Shown piece by piece: positions 21,331 through 34,500 of a stretch of DNA of 64,000 bases. The stretch's first letter is position 1. Every line of letters starts with the position of its first letter. The translations under genes were made by a program, and so were the position numbers. Under the pieces are notes generated by a model. That model was not told the origin of the DNA. It did not search any database and saw only the letters and a program-made list of their open reading frames with translations. This DNA comes from Camarhynchus parvulus (taxonomy: Eukaryota; Chordata; Aves; Passeriformes; Thraupidae). Location: positions 1,798,001 through 1,862,000 of the forward strand of contig NC_044600.1 of the NCBI RefSeq assembly GCF_901933205.1. The letters are read 5' to 3'.

Positions 21331-24300
21331 AGCAGTAATTTGTTGGGTTTTTGGGGTTTTTTTTGCCCAAAGTCTCGTTGCTTTGACTGTCAGAAATATT
21401 TAATGTGTTTTTTTGGGTGAAAGTCATTGAGCATCATCTTAAATTACTGAGGTAACTCTGGTAGGGTCTGTAAAGAATCAGGAGGCATCTCTGCTCTCAG
21501 GAGATGAAATAGAGAGATAAACAGAGATAAATAGGAGGCAATCTTGTATGCAGAGAGCTCTTTGAGGGTATCTGTTGATGAGCAAGGGCAGGGAAATGAC
21601 TAAGGCAGATTACATTTGCATTTCTGTTAGATGACAGTTCATTTTAATTTCATTGATTGTTTTTAAGTTAGGATAACAAAACAGCCTTTATTATTTCCCA
21701 GGGGGAAGAGAATTAGAAGGAAAGATTTGGGAGCACTATTGCACAAGAAATGTAAGCCAGAAAGAGACAGAAAAATACCTTAGCTCAGGACTAATGTGGG
21801 AAATGTGTTACAGGTTCCTGATGATGACAGGAGGAGTGGAAATGATCATTAACAGCGCTCCCCAAACCCTTCGTGTTCTTGCCAGTATTCTTCTTCAAGT
21901 CTGCTTTATTAGGATGCTATTTAAATACCAAGAGGTGATGAACTGAGGATAACAAAGGGGTAACATATCAATTCTCTCACCCTGTCCGAGTGAGCACCTC
22001 TATTAATTTCAATCAGGGATTTAATTGGGACTTAGTTGCTGGGTTTGATTTTGTTGTTTAAATAAATGGGCTTCATTTTACAAATCTGCACTATTCTGCT
22101 TATTACAGAAGTTCTTCTAGAAGCTTCCACTTGAGCTTTCTGTTCTTAAGGGCAACATTGAATAGCAGAGCTGCCATGGAATGCAGTTTATCCTCCTGCT
22201 GCAGTCAAAGGAAGGAAATTTGGGAGCTCCAGAACCTGCCTGGGAAGGCTCATAGAAACAAAAGCTTTAAGAGTTCTCTGGCTGCTATTTTGCTCAAAAG
22301 TAAAAAGCCTATTAATTTATTATTAGAATAATCTCCTTAATCAAAATGCTGATTCAGCTTGTTATTTATTAGCTGATTCTAATGAAGACTATGAAAATCA
22401 GGAAAGCAGCCAGAACAGCAATCAGCTCAATTTTGCAATAAACTAAAGAGCACCTGGTGCTTTGCAACTTTGTCCTTTGATAATCTGGAAAACCAATTTT
22501 CAGCATCTAAACCACTATGTTGGTCACCAGCAAAAGCTGTGTTAGTTTGTTTTTCTTTACTCTGTGCTTTGAAAACATTAGGAAATCCATATTAAAATGT
22601 TAATATGAAATTCCAGTGAAAAGCTTGAATTTCTGAATGCTTGTATTTTTCCATAACAGTCTCTGCAGTTGCACTCAAACTGAGAGAATAATCTGAATGT
22701 CAAATATTTGACAAGTCAATTTGAGCAGAAGTAGGTAACTGTGGAGCCAGGAATTATTTTCAATAATTGATAGCACTTTGTATCATGCAAATTACATACA
22801 AGAAACATAATTTTCAGCCCAAGAACAAGGCTTGATAAACCCTTCATTTTATTAAGGATTCTTTCTTCTCCCCTCACATCTTTATCTTAAAAATTCCTTA
22901 CTGCTGTCAGCTGTATTTGCTACCACTGTGTTCAGAGATTTTCCTTTATTCCTCCAAACACAAGAGCCAGGTTAACTTCACCCACCAAACACAAGAGATT
23001 GAAAAAATCCAACTATTTCATTATGAACATACAGAAATATCTTGGTGATTTAGAAGAGGATGTCCCTTTACCTTACAATAAAAGGGATTTATAATAAATC
23101 AAGCTTGTGGACACATTAAAAGAAACTTGGAAGGGAAGAAAACCTTTAAGTGAAAAACTGTTTTATGGTTTATTAAAATTACTGACTGTGTAAGAGTGGG
23201 GAATGTGTTCTCAACGTGAGAATCACATCATGAATGCCTGTGAGTTCTCTGTCAAAGCAAAATCCTCACAGGACACACAATTCCCCCATTCCTAACAGGG
23301 ACAGGCAATCTCCCTGATCAATCCCAGATCTCTTTGTCTGGGGGCAGCAGAGAATGCTCAGCCATGGGATGAGCACACACTGGGTGCTCCAGGAGACAAA
23401 ATCTTCCACCCACCCTGCACTGTTTGCTGTCCAAGGTACTGGTTTATCGAAAGCAGCACTGACATTTTAAATAGGAACCACAAAAAGCCCGTTAAGATCT
23501 CTACCCAAAATTTTTCTTCTCTCTCTCAAAAGCAGCATCACCATTTATTGTATTTTATACACTGGTTTTGGCAGGACTCTGTTCAGATGAAAAGGCTGAA
23601 GTCAGTGCACTTTTTACCCCTAAATTAATCTGATGTTCTCACAGGTCTGATTTTTGACAGCAATGTGAGAAACCAAACAAACCAGAACCAACCCAAAACC
23701 ACCCAAACCCCAAAACCCTGTCTTGAGTGGCTCCTTCCTCCCAGGAGGCTGCACAGCAGTAATTGGCACAGGAAAACTCTGCTCCATTCAAGTTTCTTTT
23801 CTTATAAAGCAGAGATGAGAATACTTTTGAACATAATTCAAATAATTGACTGTCTGCACCTATTTTTGTTGATGTATGTCAACCATCAGAGCTGTAAATT
23901 AGCTAAAGCAATTCTAAAAAAGAGAAGAATTCTATCCAGAGCAGCTCAGTACATGAAATCATTCTCTTTATGCACGCTACCTCAGAAGTATTATTTTCTA
24001 TTTCAAAACAATGCAGGTACCCTACAACACCAAAAGAAAATCAAGGAAATACAGCTGCAAGTATATTGCAGGCACTGTGACATGCAATTATACAAGCTAC
24101 TACTTTTCAGCTTCCAATTTTAGACTGATGAAAAATCAAAGTTCACTGAATTACACTAAAAAGACTTCTAGGTTGAAATTCAATGGAATGATCCACGAGG
24201 TAATTCTTTTTTCAGAGCTGCTTAAGCAGAAGTGTAATCAGCAGGGGGTAGGACAATAGAAACAGGGAGAGTCACCAGTCCTGAATCCAGGAGAGCATCC

Positions 24301-24435
24301 TGGTCAAACTGGGATTTCTGTGTGAGCAGCCAGGTGTTCCCAAGTGCAGGTGTCTTTCAGTAGGAAAAATTCATATTATTCTACTTTTCACTGTGAAATC
24401 AGCAAGAATTCTGCTGCACCCATCAGCACAGAGAC
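21331..24435. other. AT-rich unique non-coding DNA
   Basis: No coding or transposon signal is recognised. A plus-strand open frame of 152 codons at 23665-24123 starts in an A/C-rich low-complexity run and carries no recognisable motif. The run at 23692-23718 contains four C-tracts, listed separately. Confidence 0.5.
23692..23718 (-). other. G-quadruplex motif on the minus strand
   Basis: Four C-tracts (CCC, CCC, CCCC, CCC) are separated by spacers of 7, 3 and 4 bases. This satisfies the usual G3+N1-7 pattern on the minus strand. Folding is inferred from pattern only. Confidence 0.6.
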
Positions 24436-24459
24436 TCTGTCTGTCTGTCTGTCTGTCTG
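24436..24459 (+). repeat. (TCTG)6 microsatellite
   Basis: Six uninterrupted TCTG units abut the 5' end of the CR1 fragment. Confidence 0.97.
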
Positions 24460-24637
24460 AGGCCCTGGCACAAGTGCCCAGAGCAGCTGTGGCTGCCCCT
24501 GGATCCCTGGAATGTTCCAGGCCAGGCTGGACACTGGGGCTTGGAGCACCTTGGGACAGTGGAAGGTGTCCCTGCCATGGCAGGGGTGGGATGGGATGGC
24601 CTTTAAAGTCCCTTCAACCCAAACCATTCTGTGATTC
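24460..24637 (+). mobile_element. CR1 LINE 3'-end fragment (young-looking)
   Basis: The segment reads through the standard avian CR1 tail in order: gcccagagcagctgtggctg, ggccaggctggacactgggg, cttggagcacc, gtggaaggtgtccctgccat, gggatgggatggccttta, cccttcaacccaaaccattc, and a terminal attctgtgattc. It is a 5'-truncated copy of about 180 bp in plus orientation, better preserved than the two other CR1 pieces in the window. Confidence 0.95.
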
Positions 24638-25689
24638 TTCATTTTTAACATCCAGTGATGGAAATACTGCAGCTTTTCCCTCTCCCTTGTTCTTAATTTC
24701 CAGATTTTCCATTGAATTCTACGAAGCCTTATGTAATTCCAGCTTATTCTGATGCATTTCATTTGTAACAGTTGAAACCACTGTGGTTATTTATTTCTGA
24801 ATCTCTGATAAATCTCACATATTCTGATATTTCAGGGTCACAAAAACAACACAACACAATGAAGCCATCACAAACCAACATCCCTCTCTAGAGATCAAGA
24901 TATCATCTCTCTAGAGATAAGGAGGTTCATATTTTCTGTTTTCTTCTATGTGAACACACCATTCCTTGGGCACAAAATGCCCCCACCACAGCTAATGCAG
25001 CTCCAGCTTTTTTTCCCCTCCTTCGTTTTGTTCATTATTTTTTCAACAGTTGAAAAGAGTGAGCAAAATCAATACAAAAATATATTACACAGCACTGAAC
25101 ACTGGTCAGCACCTTGCACTGATTAGCCAAAACTTGATACAGTTGAATTTGAGTTTCAGTGGGAATCTAAAACTTAAATGGATGGAAAATTGTGGTGATG
25201 CATGCCTTATTTTTACTTGTTTGCAAAAAAAAAAAGCCATAACTTTATCAAACATTATGAACACTTTCACTGCTGACAACCCTCTTCAAACATCAACTAC
25301 TGTAATTTCCCCCTCATTTACATAATACTGGCTGATTAAGCTGACAGAATTTTCTTTGCTGCTTGCTGCAGAAATCAGAAATAAAAACACAGTGTTAGCA
25401 ATGGTTTGCCCTCCTAAGATTTTCACACTGGAGTGTAAGAAAGAGTAAAATGGCTAACCTGAAGCAGATTAGAATATTAGAATATTCTCCTCAATTACTA
25501 ATCCTCTCATCCCAGCAGAATTTAGGGTCTGCAGCCCTGCCTGAAGACAACCACTGGATTCTCTCTTCCTTCACAACCCTCACTAAATTACAGCCTCTTA
25601 CCCTGATCATTTATTTCTCAGAGGAGCTACAAAGCCTCAAGGCCTGAATTGTCTGTCTGGTACACGAACACAGCTCTCCCCTGGGTTAT
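24638..25689. other. Unique non-coding DNA
   Basis: A small direct repeat of ctctctagagat occurs twice at about 24884-24916. Nothing else is recognised. Confidence 0.5.
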
Positions 25690-26275
25690 TTTATGTATTC
25701 CCATGTGTTATTTCATTTATTATTTTCCTTGTATTCCCCTGTGTTATTGCAATGTATTCCCATGTGTTATTTCATTTATAATTTTCAATGTATTCCCATG
25801 TATGTTATTTCATGTCTTATTTTCAATGTACTTCCTTGTGTTTTTTCATTTATTATTTTTAATGTATTCCCTTGTGTTATTTCAATGTATTCCCATGTTT
25901 GTTATTTCATGTGTTATTTTCAATATATTCCCCTGTGTTATTTCAGTGTATTCCCATGTATGTTATTTCATGTGTTATTTTCAATTTATTTCCCTGCGTT
26001 ATTTCAATGTATTCCCATGTTTGTTATTTCATGTGTTATTTTCAATGTATTCCCTTGTGTTATTTCATTTATTATTTTCAATATATTCCCCTGTGTTATT
26101 TCAATGTATTCCCATGTGTGTTATTTCATGTATTATTTTCCTTGTATTCACCTGTGTTATTCCAATGTATTCCCATGTGTTATTTCATTTATAATTTTCA
26201 ATGCATTCCCACGTATATCATTTAATGTGTTATTTTCAATGTGTTCCCCTGTGTTATTTCAATGTATTCCCATTT
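25690..26275 (+). repeat. AT-rich minisatellite of two alternating units (~36 and ~24 bp)
   Basis: About 17 units begin with TTATTTC. Long units (~36 bp) read ttatttcat, then a variable gtg/tta step, tattttcaatgtattccc and ctgtg or ttgtg. Short units (23-25 bp) read ttatttcaatgtattccc followed by atgtg, atgtttg or atgtatg. Through most of the array they alternate, giving a higher-order period of about 60 bp, with a few places where two long units are adjacent. The short unit is the long unit minus an internal ~12-bp piece. There are no stop codons in any plus frame, so three overlapping 117-211 codon frames arise; these are artefacts. Confidence 0.95.
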
Positions 26276-27930
26276 TATCACACTCACCAGCCTGGGTTGT
26301 ACTGAGCAGCAGTGATGTTCATCAGTGATGCACATGGCAAGATCTGTCACCATGTGGACATAGCAGATTTGTAACAAAAATTACTGTGTAATTATCATTG
26401 TTTCATTGTCATGCAGGTTCAAAATAATCCATGTTGTCCCACAGGTTATAATTGAATCATAATCTCTTTAATTTCCACAGTAAAACCAAAGTTTCAGAAT
26501 TGAAAGGGAGGTCAGCAGAGAACTGCCAATAACACAGAAGAGCCATAAGGACAAAGAAATTCTCTGCTGTGGTTAAAGGAGCAATTTTAATTCCTTTCCT
26601 TTCTGTAGAACAGGATAAGTACAAAAAGCTTTGCTTGTGAACACTTTTAAACCAAAATTTTTAAAGTATCACAGAAAGATAAAGTGATCAATACATCCCT
26701 TAGGAAATCATCCCATCTGGTTCCAGTACACATGAAATTAATTCAGACCTATAACACCCCCCAATACACCAGTTTAACACTATTCCAGAAAGGAGTTTAA
26801 TGATCCACAGTAATCAACCATTAAACATTCTGCACTGAAGCTTCCCAAGCCACAAGAATTTATCCTTTTGAGTTGGTCTGCCTAACATCAGCAACCAGTT
26901 TCAGACATGAATCAGCTTTAGAAACACAATTCTAAACCAAGAACAAATAAAAATTGTCTAGAATGCCTGTATAATCACACAGTGAGAAATCTGACATTCT
27001 TTTCTTGTTAAAAGAGCAGCTGGAATTGCCTCTGAACGCCCATCTCAGAACATCCAATTTCTCTGTTGTCATTTTCATACTCATTCACAGTAATTTCCGT
27101 GGCTCAGAAAGAAATCTGGTAAACAAGAATATGGATTATATTTTTCTTCTGAAAAAGGTGCAGCAGCAGAGCCATCTGCACTGTGGTAGAGCAGGGGGTT
27201 TCTGCCCTGGTTTGCAGCTAACAAATAATTTTACTCCTATTTCTCAGTAAGTTTTGTGAGTCTTGAGCCCATGGAAAATGCTGTCAGGAGCACAGGCAAG
27301 CCCACATGACTTGGTTAGTTTTAATTGTAGCTTTACTTATTTCTTGTAGAATGCAGGGGAAGCAGAGGTGGGGGATGAATGACAGAATGTTCCTTTCACA
27401 ATGAGAGCTCCCAGGTGTGTGGTAAGGGCTGGGGATGCTCTGCAATTATGCAAAATTCAAAGGAACTGGAGAACAGGAGCAGTTAGCACAGGAGTGAGTG
27501 AACAGTGAGGATGCTCCTCCATGCATGAGGAGCATCAGACAGTTTGGAATTTCAGGCAGAATCCTGGATGAAAGGCAGGACACAGAAGTACAAAGGAATT
27601 ACAGCGAGCTTCTGTTAAATAAGGGTCAGTCAGGCTCGAGGGACTGCCAGAAACTCCACAAGACTGTGAGTGGTTTAGAGTTCTGGATTTCTCTCTTCCC
27701 CAGCCTATCCTATTAATCTAAGATCCCTTTCCCCTCCCACATTTCAGTGAAAGAAATGCTTTCCTCCCCCTCCTGGAGTTTGCAGGATCTCTCCTGAGTT
27801 CTCTGAGCAGCCTTGTTATCCCCATATCTCTCTAGGATCCAGATCCCCCTTTGCTGCTGCCAGCCAGCAAAACAATCCCCTCTGTCCTCCAGAAACCCCA
27901 GTTTGCCTTTCTCCTGCTCCTGGGAACAAG
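26276..27930. other. Unique non-coding DNA
   Basis: No repeats, RNA genes or convincing exons are recognised. Plus strand is A-rich over much of this interval. Confidence 0.5.
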
Positions 27931-28073
27931 TGGGCAAGGAGGAATAGGGTGGGACAAGGAATAGGGTGGGGCAAAACAGAATAGGGTGGGCAAGAAGGAA
28001 TAGGCTGGGCAAGAAGGAGTAGGGTGGGAAAAGAAGAAATAGGGTGGGACAAGACAGAATAGGGTGGGCCAAG
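27931..28073 (+). repeat. G-rich 17-20 bp minisatellite with GGGTGGG cores
   Basis: About 7.5 units of the form gaatagggtgggacaagaag, with length changes in the acaag part. Almost every unit carries GGGTGGG (one reads ggctggg). Adjacent units supply four or more G-tracts, so G-quadruplex formation on the plus strand is possible, although inter-unit loops are about 9-11 bases. The antisense reads as serine/proline/leucine-rich open frames, which are artefacts. Confidence 0.93.
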
Positions 28074-31000
28074 TTCTACCCCAAGGATCAGAAGAGATTA
28101 CAGACAATAATCACTCTGCTGCTGTGGTTTTTTCCTGGGCACAGCAGCTGCTCTGCTGCCTCCTGCAACTCCAGCAAACTGGGGAATTCCTTCAGCTGCC
28201 CCTGCAGAGAGCTGGCCTGGGTCACCCAGGGACTTTCTGATTTAATGAGGAGATGTTAAATGGCTTCTGTGTGTTTGGGATTGTCAGCACACCCTGTCCT
28301 TGCCTTGTTTGCCCCCACAGATGAATTCTTTCCAAGCTGTAAAAGGCTGAAGCAAGATTGACTGTGATGGGGAGGAGAGAGGAGGCTCCAAAGGTGTTAA
28401 TGTTGCTGTAGGCACCAAGGTGTCTGTACAGCCTTGATGAATTATTCCTAAAAATAGCACTGGTGCAGGTGATCAATCTTACAGGTTTGGTCAGAGGGAT
28501 AAGCTTGCCCTAGCTCAGGTATTGATTGCTTACAGCAGGACCATGTTGGAGGATTACAAAAGGCACTTCAGTCCCTGCAACCATGGCCACAGAGGCTGGT
28601 GCCACTAAAAAGGGTGGGTTTTGTTTTTATCTATTTGCTTCTCCTTTTTAAGTGCTGCCTCTTACTCAGCTTCCACATTTCTGTCCTTATTTCCTTACAG
28701 TTTGCAGTTACTTTTAAAATAGCAAACAAATGAGGGCTAATTTTTGCCACAGCGGCACCTCCCAAGCAGGTACATGGGCGAAAAAAGGGAAAAGATGGGC
28801 AAGCCAGGAAAGGAGGGATTTTCCTGCTGGCTGTAATACTGATATAACTGTAATATAAATACAGCAGAATTTTTTGTTGTTTTAATATTAATTATATGCT
28901 CTGATTTAAAAGTGGTGGAGCATTTCAAATCACAGGGTGATTTCAAGAGTATTCCTGGAAATTGCCAGCAATGTTGTGCCTCAGGTGGGACAGGGATTGA
29001 TGTTGGAAGTTTGGATCTTCTCTCAGCACAGCCAACACCCAGGGACAGAAAATCAAATTCCGTTATGTGTCTGACATCCCACTGAACTCCAGCTTGTGCC
29101 AAAGCACAGATAAAAGGTTGACAAGCTACGTTTGCTCTTTTTTGGCAGAATCTTTGTCATTTTCTCACATATCCTTTAACAGTGCTAGAAATGCCCTCAT
29201 GCAACCCAAAAAAAACCCATCAAAAACTACCCAAACCTAAACAAAATCTAAAAAAATAACCCAAAGTCTCTAGCTGATGATGGGTATTTCAATACCCATC
29301 CTCAGGTGTCCCATTGAGGAAATCTCTCATTTGCATTCTCAAATTTTGGGTTTATTCAGGGCCATGGCTCTTTCTGCTACATGAATAGATCTGGTATCCA
29401 TTTAATAAGATATCAGGTTTACTTTGCCTGTGGAATTCTGTGTTCACAGCATGCAATGTCCTAAGTAATATTCAAAAGTTTTTCTTAGATTCAGACAACT
29501 AGAAAAGATGGATTAATTAACAGAATACCAGTAATTTATTAGTAAACTTGAGGGAAAACTAGGACACTACATATCATCCTGTAAACATTTCAAATATTTT
29601 GGAAATAAATTATTACTGAAAAGGATAGTGCAATTCTGAGCCAAGTAACCATTCCTCTTAGAACATCATTTATCTTATTGAAAATTTTAAAATGTGCAGA
29701 ACAGAGAAGTGTTCTGCTCTTACACCGTGGGAGCAGAGATTTTAAAAATGATTCATTGTCCTGTCAGACTATTTGCCTAATGCCAGAAAAAATCCATTAA
29801 CATCTTTCAGCCTCCAAAATATTGGGAACAGAATTGCTCTTCCCTCTCCTCCCCTCTATCACTTTGGGCTGGAAAGGAGAGCAGAGGAAGAGGAACTCTG
29901 TACCACAGTGATTTTACTGTGCAATATGGGATATTTAGCAAAACATGGCTCCACTTCTTGTTCTTCTTTTATTTTAATTTAAAAAGGACATTTTCCCTCT
30001 GCTGCAGCACGAGTAGTGGGGCCAGTAACAAGTGCATTTTGTTCTGGACTGCACAGATAACTCCCCCCTAATTTCACAGGGCTCAGGCTCCCATCTGAGG
30101 CTGCACATTCCTTCCTATCACTTCCAAACATTTCAGACCTGGGAATGGAACTTTCTGGAATCTCATTAGAATAGATTAGGCATGTTTTATGTGTTTCCTC
30201 CCAGAACTGCTTATTTTAAAATACATACATCTCACCAGGAAATACTCAGTCTGCCAGTTTTGCTTTATCTACCCTTCCTAGATAATTTGCTTTCTGAACA
30301 GAACTGAAAAGAGATTTTAAGTGATTTTAATACAGGAAGAAATCCAGCAGCTGGAGCCAACTGTTAAAAAATGTGAAGCCCTATTAATTTTTTATCACAT
30401 GTCCAAAAGGACACTGCTTTGTGCAGATTATACAGGCATATTCAAATAAGTTTGGGAAGGAAGCTTCAGAATAATTTTAAGTAATGGATAATGATGCCCA
30501 TGAAAAGATGAGTGAGGAAAAAAAGGCTGAGAAAAATCTATTTTGATCAACCAGCCAAGCACAGGAGCGTGTCAAACACATGCATTTTCATTTCTGTGAG
30601 AGCAGGCTCAATGAAGCATTAAAGAAGATATTACCAGAGAGACAGCTGGATCCCAGCATCCCAAATCAGGACACATCCAGGTTAGCTCCTGATTTATGGA
30701 TCCCAGAGCATCCTCCTGCCAGGGCTGAGTCCCGTGGCACAGGGAGCAGACTAATTCTAAAGACATATATGCTGCGCTTCATCTTCCCTCTGAGGCTCCA
30801 GCCACTGTGATCAGGGCAGGATTTGACACAGAAACTGAAAGATTTATGGCTCTCAGCCTTGCCAAGATCTTCAGAGATGGCCAAAGCAGCACTTATTTCG
30901 TGCAATTAATAATTGGATCAGAAAAGCCAATCACGGTTGTATCAGCATTACAGAAATCAATTGTAGCTGTAAACAGCCAATCCCTGCTTACAGGGACACT

Positions 31001-31543
31001 TGACAAAAGTTAAATGCAAAAATCTTAAATCTTCGTTTCTGAACTTTCTCTTTAAATTCTTAATGTATAGAACAAAGTACATGCATTTTTTATAGTCACA
31101 CTTCAGCTGGGACCTTCTTTTCCCTCTTTCAAAAAGTTCCCAGCCAGAAAACCTAATCCTATCACTTACTACTTGCTTTCATTCAGTGCTCACCAAAACT
31201 TGAACTGCAGCTCAGAAAACAGCACAGCTAAATAGCAGAATTTCTATCCCTTACCACCTTGAAATGACAAATGAAAGTTCTAGATGAGAACAAAAAGCGC
31301 TGTTGATACAGAAATGAAATAAAATAGTGTCAGAATTGTGTTAAAAGACTTCAAACTGTTTAATGCAATGTACAAAAACTGAATTTCTTTCCTCCTTGTT
31401 CAGCACTTTTAGGACATCATTCTGAGTGGGCAGGCCAGGTTTAGATCCCCTCATGAAAAGAGAAGACAAGTTCAGCAGAAGGCCACAAAGAAAACAAATG
31501 TTATCCATTTCCTTATCAGTTACCTCCCCTTCTTTGAGGGAAA
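28074..31543. other. Unique AT-rich non-coding DNA
   Basis: Nothing coding or transposon-derived is recognised. A/C-rich low-complexity sequence lies at about 29205-29270. Confidence 0.5.
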
Positions 31544-31581
31544 TTTCTTTTAAAGAGACTTTTAAAAGTCTTTAAAAGAAA
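31544..31581. repeat. Inverted repeat (hairpin-forming)
   Basis: Arms TTTCTTTTAAAG (31544-31555) and CTTTAAAAGAAA (31570-31581) are exact reverse complements. Between them is a perfect 12-bp palindrome ACTTTTAAAAGT (31558-31569), leaving only a 2-base bulge (AG). The whole 38 bp can fold as one nearly perfect hairpin. Confidence 0.85.
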
Positions 31582-34500
31582 TAAATGTGTACAGCATTGT
31601 TTTGATTCTTACCTCCAATAAAATAATTTTATTCTAAATCTGCTAATGACCCATTTTTGTAAGAAAATGCTTGATGAAACTTTATTTTTAGCATTATATT
31701 CTCAGAAAGTTGTGGCTAGTATTAAATACCATTGTATTTTACAAATACTGTCATGTTCTACTGAGGTAGAAACATTACACAGCTTTTCAGGCGACAGCAG
31801 TAAAATTACATTCAGTCATGTGCAATGAGATGACAAATCTAGATTAAATTCCAATTTCTGTAAGTCTTCCATCAATCATGGGTGAGACAAATGCAAACCC
31901 TGGTTCTTTTAACACCCAAAACTTCCAAATCCACGCTCACAGTAATTATTGAACATTCAGGAAAACCAGCCTTGAGTTGTGAATTTGCAACCGAGAGAAA
32001 AGCAATTCAGCAGCAGACTGAAGAGCAACTGAGAAATCACTTTCCTTCCCCCACAGTTTATTTCAGTCCAAGTAAAATGAGTTGTGTTTATGTATATTTA
32101 TATTTACTTTCATTGCTGGTATTAAAGAGCTACCTGGGTTCCCACAATTCCTGTGGCATTTTAAATTAAGAGTAAAGCATCATTTCTGCCAAGGGCCGAG
32201 AAAGGACCCTGCAAGCCCTGAGTGAGAATGAAATGAACAGAAAAATAAAGAATCACCCCAATTTTGTGAAACTGCAGTTGGATTTGTCTGTCTTTATTCA
32301 AGGAAACTAAAATAGGATTTATTTGAAAAGCAGAGCAGCAGTGAGTCCACCTGCCTTAATGGTGTTAGTGGATATTATTAGTTATGATCCGGGGAGTTAT
32401 GTAACAATTTTATACATATGTAGCATAAACATTTTAGTGTTCTTGCAGTATCACTCCTAAAGCATCCTCAGAGTGAGTGCTCAGCCTCCCCACCTCATTA
32501 AATGCCTACAAAAGAGTTTGAATTATAAGAAATTGCTTTCCTATAACTTCCTAAAGGCAGTCTGCTCCATTCACCCTTGGTTTTTTTAAGCTTTAAATTG
32601 CACAAGGCACATCTTAGGCTGGAGCCTCCATCCTGCATAGCATTTGACATGAATTTCCTTTTTTATATAGAATGGAATGGAGAATTTAATGACTCTTGGA
32701 TTTTTCAGCTGCTCTGATGCAGAAAGAGTATGGGGAGCAGGGAGAAGGTGCATATTCTCAATAGGCTCTTACCAAAATGTGGGATCACTTTCACACACTT
32801 TTGTCCCTGTGATTTTGTTCCATCTCCTTCACAAGATTCAATCACCTGTGCTTGTCGCCTGATTTCTGACACCTGGACAAGAAATGCACTCCAGTCAGCT
32901 CCATCCTGACTCTGGGGAGGGTTTGTGGCACAAGGAAATCCCTCCAGTGTCACATTCCAATCTCCTGTGCATCTTCAATGCCCTGTGCTCCTGTTCTCCC
33001 CCTTGCCAGTGATTGTCTGGGTCATTTCCCTGAGGGGAAAGTATCATTGCAGGCCAGACTTGCTTGAAAATTTCCATATTTTGACTTTGAAATCAAAACT
33101 TCATCAAGCTTGTGCTGTAATCACTGGGTTTGTCATGGGATTTTAAATTGTTTTTAGTAACTGAGAAAATTTCTGGTGGCTTCTTGGTATTTCTGTTGCG
33201 TTACCCAAATTCAGAATCCCCAAATCTGCTCCAAAGCTGCTCTGGGTGTGCCTTCCTCTCCTCTGCACTGGCTGACATTAACCCCAGCTCCTGCAGAACC
33301 TGGCTGCTGCTTTTCCACCTTTCCCACCTGTAGCTGGCATCAGTGGGACTTCTGGAATAACTTTGTGTGAGGGGCTGTTTGTGTGCATGGGGCGGTGTTT
33401 GGAAATGCAGAGTCGTGGAAACACAGCTCTGCAGCTGGCAGACGACTCATTTCAATGCAATATACTTCATCTGAACCTTGTTAAACAGCACTGAAAGGTT
33501 GTTTTTACATGACCTGACACCTCTGCATTTCATTTCCTTCTCCCAGCAGAGAAAATGGATGTTAGCATTTTGCCACAGAGATTCCTCTGTGCATTGTCAC
33601 ACCCCGGGGTGGGAAATACTGTGAAAATGGATACGGTGTCACCTTCACCCCCAGACCCACAATGGATGGGAGCTCTCTGCCTCCAGGGAATCTCCAGCTC
33701 TTCCTTTGTAAAATAACGATATTTCCCTTTTTTTTTTTTAATGGATCTCTTGTTTTTCATTGCAGGTGCTCAATTAGCACTGAGTTAAATTGCAGCTCCC
33801 CAGGTTCGCTCCGTGGGGTTGGTGCCCAATCAACACCATTGTTATTCTGGGCACCTCCTGAAAAACCTGAGCACAAATAAAAGGAACTTGGAATTCTCCT
33901 GATAGAACACTTGTGTGATGAACTGCTTCAGAAAACTTGCTGTGTTTTTGGGATGCCACAGACTAAGGCAATTTGTTAGGTTAGAATGTGAATTTTAGAA
34001 ATTAATCAATACACCAGTCAATGCTATAAAAAACACTTCTGTACATCTTAGAATAAATGGGAGAAGAGTTAGACTCTCCACTGAGCAATGCTTTTAAATT
34101 AAAATTCTCTTTTTCCAGACTAATTGAACTGACACATTTCCTATGTTAAATTGTTTTAAATGCCTAAGTCTTCTATCTACTACTTGCCTCCTCAAAACTC
34201 ATCATCAAATCATAAACAAGCTCTCCTCTGACTTAATATTTATCTTCTGTTGATGTAGTGTTCAATGAGAATCTTCTAACCAACATTTTATTGACAGGCA
34301 AATTTGCAGGAAAATCTTCAGTAAATACTTCTGGTCGAAGAATCTCCCTGCAATTTGTAAAAGTTATTAGTGTGCTACATCTTTGCTGAAATGTGAATCT
34401 GGATTAGATTTCCTGTCTTTCAAGAGCCAAGATCACACATACTCTACCCCTAACATGAACTTTATACTTCACTCTGTGCTTACTGTCACGTTCTGAGTGT

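Noticed and set aside
25690..26275. CRISPR-like appearance from alternation of ~36 and ~24 bp segments
   Set aside because: The would-be spacers are near-identical to each other and to part of the repeat, and the sequence is vertebrate. It is a minisatellite.
25649..26328. Overlapping 181-, 211- and 117-codon F/Y/I-rich frames
   Set aside because: Products of the stop-free alternating minisatellite; no start context or domain.
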